Shown one piece after another: positions 59,051-64,000 of a stretch of DNA of 64,000 bases. A program made the position numbers and the translations under genes. The DNA comes from Neurospora crassa OR74A (Eukaryota; Ascomycota; Sordariomycetes; Sordariales; Sordariaceae). The stretch lies in NCBI RefSeq assembly GCF_000182925.2, contig NC_026502.1, forward strand, positions 1,302,001 to 1,366,000. Reading direction: 5' to 3'. Under the pieces are notes generated by a model. The model saw nothing but the letters and a program-made list of their open reading frames with translations. It was not told where the DNA came from and did not search any database. Each line of letters starts with the position of its first letter. The first letter of the stretch is position 1.

Positions 59051-61140
59051 ATGTCGCCTCAAGCTCTCCGCAATACTCCTTCCTCTGCGCAACCTCGTCG
59101 TTGTTGCGATTCTACCTCCTTATTATTTATATTTGCAAGTAGCTATACATCCTTCGACGGCGATGCTGAATAGGCTGTACCCCCTAACGACGGCGCCTTT
59201 ATTCTGCCGCCTACCGACTTGAATATTGCTATACGAGAGGTTATTAAAATATATTGCCGCTATAGATTTAGGGTATCTATACTTCGTACCGACTATTTTA
59301 TAACGGGACTATATAAGGGCGAACTCTACCGCAAAGTCTACCGCTATAACTATGCCGAAGCTACGCCCAACGCAAATACGAATTCCTATAAGAAACGTTG
59401 TACAATTATTAGAAAGATTACTAATAAGTGTCCCTTCCGTATTGTAATTTAGTACTTGAAGAAGAACGGCTATAAGTATTCGATACGGGCGATTGATCGT
59501 ACGTACTAAGGCTATCCCCTATTGTAAGATTTATTTTATTATTTAATCTTCCAATAATAATCTTTCGATATAGAAAACTACAATTATATTACGGGTCTCC
59601 TTCGCTAACAAGAATTAACTGTACGGGATATATATGTAACGGTTAGAAAGTAGTACCTTAAATTGCTTCTTACGTATAAAGACTTTAATAATATACGCTA
59701 GAGGTTACGTTGATAAAATAATAGGGGTTACGTTAATATATAAGCATTTATATACGTTATTAATAACGATAAAATCATTGTACTTAAATATTATTAATTT
59801 GACTACTATTGTAACGATAAGGGTTAGTAGGAGGAGGAGCCTACTATACTCCATTATAATCTTTAATATATAATTAAGTAAAGAAAGATATAGAGGCGAT
59901 ATCTATATACTCTATTATTCGACGCTACGTATAAGACAAATCGCTATTATATATTAGTGATATAGGGTATTATAGTTACCCCTGAGAGGTTATTAATACT
60001 AGTCTTTTAAACAGTTATTAATAACGAGAAGGATGAAGGGTTTGGTTGGTTGGTTGAGTATATTAAGAAGATTATAGATAACTTATTGGTTCTTAAGCCG
60101 GCGGTTATTATTATTAACAGTAATAGCTAGCTTATTAGAACTATCGACCGAATTTTCCTAAACGTTTAATATTAGTATTGTATATAATATATTAATTGTA
60201 ACGTTATTAAGTACTTTAAGGATGATTGGGAGCGTATGGAGTTAAATAATTATAACTAGTAATTTAGTAATTAAAATGAGGGTAGCGAGGAGTTTAGCGA
60301 GGAGGAGGACGGTAATAATAACTCTAGCGGTAGTTAAACAGCGGTATAATAAGTATAGCGAGAAGTAATAGATTAATATAATTAAGATGATCTCGATCGA
60401 TTACACTATATATATAAAAAAATTAAGATAGCTACTAAGATATAAGCTAAATTGGGCCCGCTCCCTACGAGGGTTACTAATATTCGGGTAGGGTTTTTTT
60501 ACATATAATAGTATATGATCTATACCCCGTCGGTACTAGACTTTGAAACTACCTTATTATTTCTATATTACTAGTTTAGGGAAGTATAGGAAACTATTAT
60601 TAAATAAATTACAGCCGAGTTACTCCTTTATAAGAAGGAGTGGGTTGGTTGTTATATAAGGTACTACTTTAATTGTAGGTAGCGTACTATATCACTAAAT
60701 GAATTTAATAATAGCTCCCTTAAATTATATAGGTTATTTACTTATAGCGGGCTAGTAAATTTATACTATACTAGTAATAAGTATATTACCCGCCGTTATA
60801 TTAATTTTAAAGAGGAGGTTGTAAAGGCGGCCTTACGTATACATATAGATTGGATCGGGCGCCTATAGGTAGGCAATACTCCTCTTAATATAATAATATA
60901 GGTATATAAGTTACTTACTCGCTAATATAATTAATTGAAAGCCACTCTCCCTACTACAAATTATCCCAGTATACCCTTTAAACTATATACTCAATAGTTT
61001 AGAGCCTAGTATAGCCTCCCTTATACCTATAAAATAGAGGTAAAGAGGGAAGTTGGTAAGACGGTCTTAGTTATAAAGGATGATTATCATCTATTTTAGC
61101 ATTTAATTCAACGACGGGTAAAATTATTACCATCTTCTCG
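59051..61140 (+). pseudogene. MULE-2 transposase, least damaged copy
   Basis: The start ATG at 59051 is chosen because the frame MSPQALRNTPSSAQPRRCCD runs to 59452 with a single stop, a TAG at a likely Gln codon (59189). The FAR1-like zinc domain follows: YCRYRFRVSI, KVYRYNYAEA and TNKCPFRIVI near 59250-59450. The DDE core starts with LFDATYKTNRYYILV near 59915-59960 (first Asp kept). The second acidic position reads IINSNS near 60108-60125 (Asp to Asn). The C-terminal YSLPYTYKIE near 61010-61040 is the SWIM-type CxH motif with Cys and His read as Tyr. MULE transposases cut at the TIRs. Damage increases towards the middle of the gene. Confidence 0.85.
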
Positions 61141-61803
61141 CCGGTTATCCTTATATTAATTATTACGTTAGGATACGGTAGATAGATATTTATGTTTTTA
61201 CTCGGCCGCTAAGGGTATGCCTAAGGGTCGCCTTCCTAAGTAGGGTGGCCTATTTGGCGATGAAGCCATTCTACTATTGTTTAGCCGGGTGACTTAGAGA
61301 AGGAGAGTTAGTAGGAAGATTATTAGCTAGAAGGTAGTAGCGCTTTGTAGTAGATTGAGAAATACCTAGCCTATACGAATTTTAGCGCGGTATAACTACT
61401 CCTAATACGAGGTGGGGCCTAGTATTGAATAATTAAATACTTAAAACGAGATACGTAGTTGTATTGAGGTAGTTGACGATGAGGATGAAGATGACGAGCT
61501 GGGTAGATATTGGGAGGCGAGGGCGAGAGAGTAGATGGCGAGGGAGACGAGGGAGGAGGAGGTTATTGAGATATTATTAATAGCCTCCTCTGATGAGCTG
61601 TTTGAGCTGTTAGATGTTAGTATTTAGAGTAGAGTAGAGCTCCCTTAATATTATGAAAGTATTGCCAGACTGGCGCTGTTAGATTTGCTGTATGGGATTT
61701 GCTGTATGGGATTTACTGGGTTAGAATGTGCCAGATATTACAAATTACGGTTTTTACGGCTAAAACGATGTATTTTACATGACAGCTGACATCCCTCCTT
61801 TTT
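61141..61803 (+). other. MULE-2 3' part with 14-bp tandem repeats
   Basis: This holds the C-terminal end of the coding region in damaged form (DTVDRYLCFYSAAKG near 61170-61215, acidic and Glu-rich stretches near 61480-61560), then a 3' part. TTTGCTGTATGGGA is repeated two and a half times at 61684-61720. ACGGCTAAAACGATGTATTT and ACATGACAGCTGACATC precede the right TIR. Confidence 0.75.
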
Positions 61804-61844
61804 GGGTGTATGTAGGTTTGGGGTGGGTGTGCGGAGGTTTACCC
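61804..61844 (-). repeat. MULE-2 right TIR
   Basis: Reads GGGTAAACCTCCGCACACCC on the minus strand. Inside it lies a GACAGCTG block seen at the same side of MULE-3 and the MITE. Confidence 0.92.
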
Positions 61845-61852
61845 TTTAAATT

Positions 61853-62134
61853 ACTTAATTTAATAATAAATAAACTAATAACTAATTCGTTAAGTAAATC
61901 GATAATTAATTCAATGGAGGGTAAACCGATACTTGGTTCGAAGGAAGGGTCGCTGAATAATAAGTGTTGGCGAGAATCTTTATATAACGAGGCTAGTTTG
62001 TAGGCGAGCGGGCGAATCGTCAAATCGACGAAGGTTGCAGTTGCTTCTTTGAACCCGGTACTGCGGCGCTTTGTTGAAATTGAAACCGACGATACGCTTA
62101 AAGATGCGCTTTGTCGCTTGTCAAATGCAATCAC
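61853..62134 (-). pseudogene. Copia-2 gag, N-terminal part
   Basis: ATG at 62134-62132 opens a 119-codon frame that runs out of Copia-2 into MULE-2 (to 61775). Only the first 94 or so codons are Copia sequence: MIAFDKRQSASLSVSSVSI and onward. Copia-1 aligns at 44303-44087, with a start in the same place. This part is nearly free of RIP, unlike the gag portion left of MULE-2. Whether this frame or an adjacent one is the true gag frame is unsure, because codon-level comparison with Copia-1 shows an indel near the start. Confidence 0.55.
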
Positions 62135-62149
62135 AGGGAAGGTTAGAGA

Positions 62150-62161
62150 GGGCTCATAACC
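62150..62161 (-). promoter_or_regulatory. Copia-2 primer-binding site, initiator tRNA-Met anticodon type
   Basis: GGTTATGAGCCC on the minus strand directly follows the 5' LTR. It is the exact complement of GGGCTCATAACC, which contains the CAU anticodon of initiator tRNA-Met. This copy is unmutated. Confidence 0.85.
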
Positions 62162-62323
62162 TGTGAGATCACCAACGAAATTAAGTAGTTAAATGTAGTT
62201 AATTGAATACTACAGAGAGAGAGGGAGACTAGTAGAGTCTGGAAGGTTAGATATAGTGCGGTTTGGGCAGGGTACAGAGTAGGGATTGGGCTGTGCCTAG
62301 TGAATGCCAGGGACCCACCAACA
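62162..62323 (-). repeat. Copia-2 5' LTR
   Basis: It starts TGTTGGTGGGTCCC and ends GATCTCACA on the minus strand. It is shorter than Copia-1 LTRs (162 against 182 bases) because CAGTCCAGTCTCAGCC-type sequence near 62301 is missing, with further changes near 62180-62220. No partner LTR is in the window. Confidence 0.9.
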
Positions 62324-63352
62324 AGGTCGTTCTATATAGGTATATTACGGATAGTATTATACCCGGGTTTACGATAGAGTACTAATATATATCTAATTTA
62401 TATATTCTTAAGGTTGCCTTTAATATAGTTAACGGCGAACGAAAGGGAAGTACGGGGGTACTCTTAAAAATATATATTAACGTTATAAAGGTAATTTCGT
62501 AGCTATAAGAAACTTTCGCCTATAAATTTAATAATATTATATTTAGAATAATATTCGGTATAGGCTAGTATAGTCGTAGCTAATAAAAAAATAGCTATAA
62601 TGACGGCCGCTAACGAAAGGATAGTAAAGGGTAGTATAATAGAAATATAGGTCTAATTATAAAAGAAATAGTCCTAATAATAGAATCCGGCGGGGATAAA
62701 AGAGTAATTTCCTACCGAATTTTATTTAACGAGGCCTACAAAGGGGAACTACTCCTATCAAAATATATACGAAGGGAAATAGTTAAAAAGGAGTTTAATT
62801 ATAGTAAAACGAAATTCAAATAATTACTATTTATATATAAATTCATCGGCTTCCAAAAATTAGGAATACAAGCGGGGAGTTTAGGGCAGTGTAGGGGGGT
62901 AATCCTCGTCGCTATTTACTTCAACGGACTCTATAGTAAGTTAATATTACTATAATAAAAGTAATAGAAATTATATTATTTTAATTATAGTAATTGCAAG
63001 GGTAATAATATAAAAATAGTAGGAAATAACTTTAGTAGTCCAAAAAAAAACCGGCTATTATATATATATATTTTAATAGTACCGGTTCAATTCCTAAAGG
63101 AAGAGCTATTAATTTATTAGGAATATAAACGAAAAGTAGATTACAGTAATTATAATTATAACTATACGTAGGGAACAGTAAGTTAGGGGTCAATCTAAAG
63201 GTATATTTATAACTACTAACTAGAATAACTTATACTCGAACGAACCTCTTTTATACTAATATAAACTTTGCTTCCTCGCTACTAAGCGTAGTAGAATCCT
63301 ACCCCGGCGTATCGCCCTAACGCGGCGCTGGATTATCCTTCCTGCGAGGCAT
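62324..63352 (-). pseudogene. Unclassified relic with N-terminus MPRRKDNPAPR
   Basis: A minus-strand ATG at 63352 reads MPRRKDNPAPR, then GDTPG, then DSTTLSSEEAKFIL, with stops only where CAA or CAG codons are likely. Further down, to about 62400, the frame is open in pieces and AT-rich. The Lys/Arg-rich start followed by SSEEAKFIL vaguely recalls the start of small fungal DNA-binding (Myb-like) proteins. I cannot support that from motifs. It may instead be the start of an unrecognised element gene. No repeats to the rest of the window were seen. Confidence 0.35.
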
Positions 63353-63469
63353 GTTCGTCGTACGCTCGTTGCGATGCTCCTAGGTATAAGCTTAGTAAAC
63401 CGGGTAGAGCGTTGTAGCGTTGTAGCGGCCTCTTCCTAGCGGTTGCCCCCTTTAGCCTCCTGACACTTT
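63353..63469. other. GC-richer, RIP-poor spacer
   Basis: The sequence here (for example GCGTTGTAGCGTTGTAGCGG near 63409-63428, a 9-bp GCGTTGTAG unit repeated) is richer in G and C than its neighbours. It lies upstream of the relic frame that starts at 63352 and could be its promoter side. It joins Copia-3 at about 63470. Confidence 0.4.
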
Positions 63470-63897
63470 ATATAGGTAGTAATAATATTAAGGATTGGGT
63501 TCTCAACTCTAATCTACCCGCTAGAAACTGATATATTAATATATAATACAAATAGTTAATTTAAGAGGTAGATAGGAAGGTATTTACAATCGAGCACTTA
63601 CCGAGTAATAAGATACCGGCTAACAGTCTGACAAAGCCGTTGAAGCTAAATAAATACATAAGATTTATTAAGTTGATAGGTATAGTCCAGAAGAAGGTTC
63701 CCTAGGCTTAAAACATCATCAACACTATAAAAGATATCACAATCCAAATAGTATATAGAGATTTAGACTGTTGGCAGTCTTCCAGTCCATGGGGGTGTGT
63801 TGGTGGGTCCCGGGCATTTACTGGGCTGGGCACAACCCAGTCCCCACTCTGTGCCCTACCCAGACCGCACCACATCTAGCCTTCCAGACTTTGCTCG

Positions 63898-63935
<38 letters not shown>

Positions 63936-63986
63936 AAACACTCAATCAATCGTATCCAACCGCTTGATCTCGTTGGTGATCTCACA
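63470..63986 (+). mobile_element. Copia-3: 3' end and 3' LTR of a Ty1/Copia element
   Basis: It aligns with the reverse strand of Copia-1 from about 38950 to 38439: AATAGTTGATTTAAGAGGTA in Copia-1 matches AATAGTTAATTTAAGAGGTA here. It holds the last part of pol and the LTR. The 5' part is missing; the break is near 63470. The orientation is opposite to Copia-1 and Copia-2. The internal part is lightly mutated. Confidence 0.85.
63798..63986 (+). repeat. Copia-3 LTR with (CT)n microsatellite
   Basis: It reads TGTTGGTGGG to TCTCACA and is 189 bases long. A CT run at about 63899-63931 replaces the CTCCCTCTTTCTCCTCC part of Copia-1 and makes it longer. It is followed by GGTTT at 63987-63991, which would be one copy of a target duplication whose partner is not in the window. 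Confidence 0.9.
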
Positions 63987-64000
63987 GGTTTACTATGTGG

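Larger units (their letters stand above)
58679..61844 (+). mobile_element. MULE-2: Mutator-like transposon inside Copia-2 gag
   Basis: The ends read GGGTAAACCTCCGCACACCC on the left with its reverse complement on the right. The match extends over 41 bases with one difference (AAGCC against AAACC). TTTAAATT flanks it at 58671-58678 and 61845-61852. Copia-1 carries the uninterrupted counterpart near 44070-44085. It contains one transposase gene on the plus strand. Its length of 3166 bp and the uninterrupted order make it the reference for reading MULE-1. The first and last few hundred bases are nearly free of RIP. Confidence 0.95.
56042..62323 (-). mobile_element. Copia-2: 5' part of a Ty1/Copia element, interrupted by MULE-2
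   Basis: It aligns with Copia-1 from about 41436 to the 5' LTR. It has the 5' LTR (62162-62323), primer site, gag, protease and most of the integrase, but lacks RT, RNase H and the 3' LTR. The break at 56042 is abrupt. MULE-2 sits in the gag region. RIP damage is heavy except in gag near the LTR and the LTR itself, which has its own changes. Confidence 0.9.

Noticed and set aside
1-64000. CRISPR arrays, rRNA genes, bacterial operons, Starship-type captain genes
   Set aside because: No spaced direct repeats, no rRNA-like sequence, no bacterial signals, and no tyrosine-recombinase gene could be seen. The content is eukaryotic transposons.
1-64000. Centromere as the explanation for AT-richness
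   Set aside because: Nested RIP-mutated transposons explain the composition. Nothing in the sequence alone distinguishes a centromere from any other RIP-affected region.

Overview
This window looks like a gene-free, AT-rich block of a filamentous ascomycete (Pezizomycotina) genome. It is built from transposable elements, almost all damaged by C-to-T and G-to-A transitions. The pattern fits repeat-induced point mutation (RIP): CA and TG dinucleotides are scarce, TA is very abundant and CG is largely kept, and conserved protein frames are broken mainly where Gln or Trp codons became TAA or TAG. No open frame exceeds 145 codons. I see no intact host gene, tRNA, rRNA or CRISPR array. The species cannot be named from the sequence.

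Layout. 1-7754: a Ty3/Gypsy element on the minus strand (Gypsy-1), running off the left edge. 7755-8090: a short segment without RIP damage that holds a truncated open frame. 8076-14134: a Tad1-like LINE on the minus strand (LINE A) that lacks its 3' end. 14135 to about 36135: a Helitron on the plus strand, split by a full-length LINE (LINE B, 16112-23009, 15-bp target-site duplication) and by a complete LTR-bounded Gypsy element (Gypsy-2, 24918-33225, TTAAT duplication). 36153-53353: a Mutator-like element (MULE-1, duplication TAATAATA) that contains Copia-1 (38439-44512) and LINE C (44956-52965, 15-bp duplication). LINE C in turn contains MULE-3 (45440-48586, duplication TATTTATA). 53362-54118: unclassified coding-like relics. 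54119-56041: two tandem units with a tRNA-like Pol III promoter; the first carries a 495-bp non-autonomous MULE (54491-54985, duplication TTAGTAAT). 56042-62323: the 5' half of Copia-2 on the minus strand, interrupted by MULE-2 (58679-61844, duplication TTTAAATT). 62324-63469: an unclassified relic. 63470-63986: the 3' end and LTR of Copia-3 on the plus strand.

How the parts relate. The insertions give a relative order: Helitron before LINE B and Gypsy-2; MULE-1 before Copia-1 and LINE C; LINE C before MULE-3; Copia-2 before MULE-2; the tandem unit before its MITE. LTRs, TIRs and the 5' end of LINE C stay close to their unmutated state while element interiors are heavily mutated. In every reverse transcriptase I could read, at least one Asp of the catalytic box has become Asn. 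All element annotations rest on my own reading of translated motifs and repeat boundaries, without database searches.
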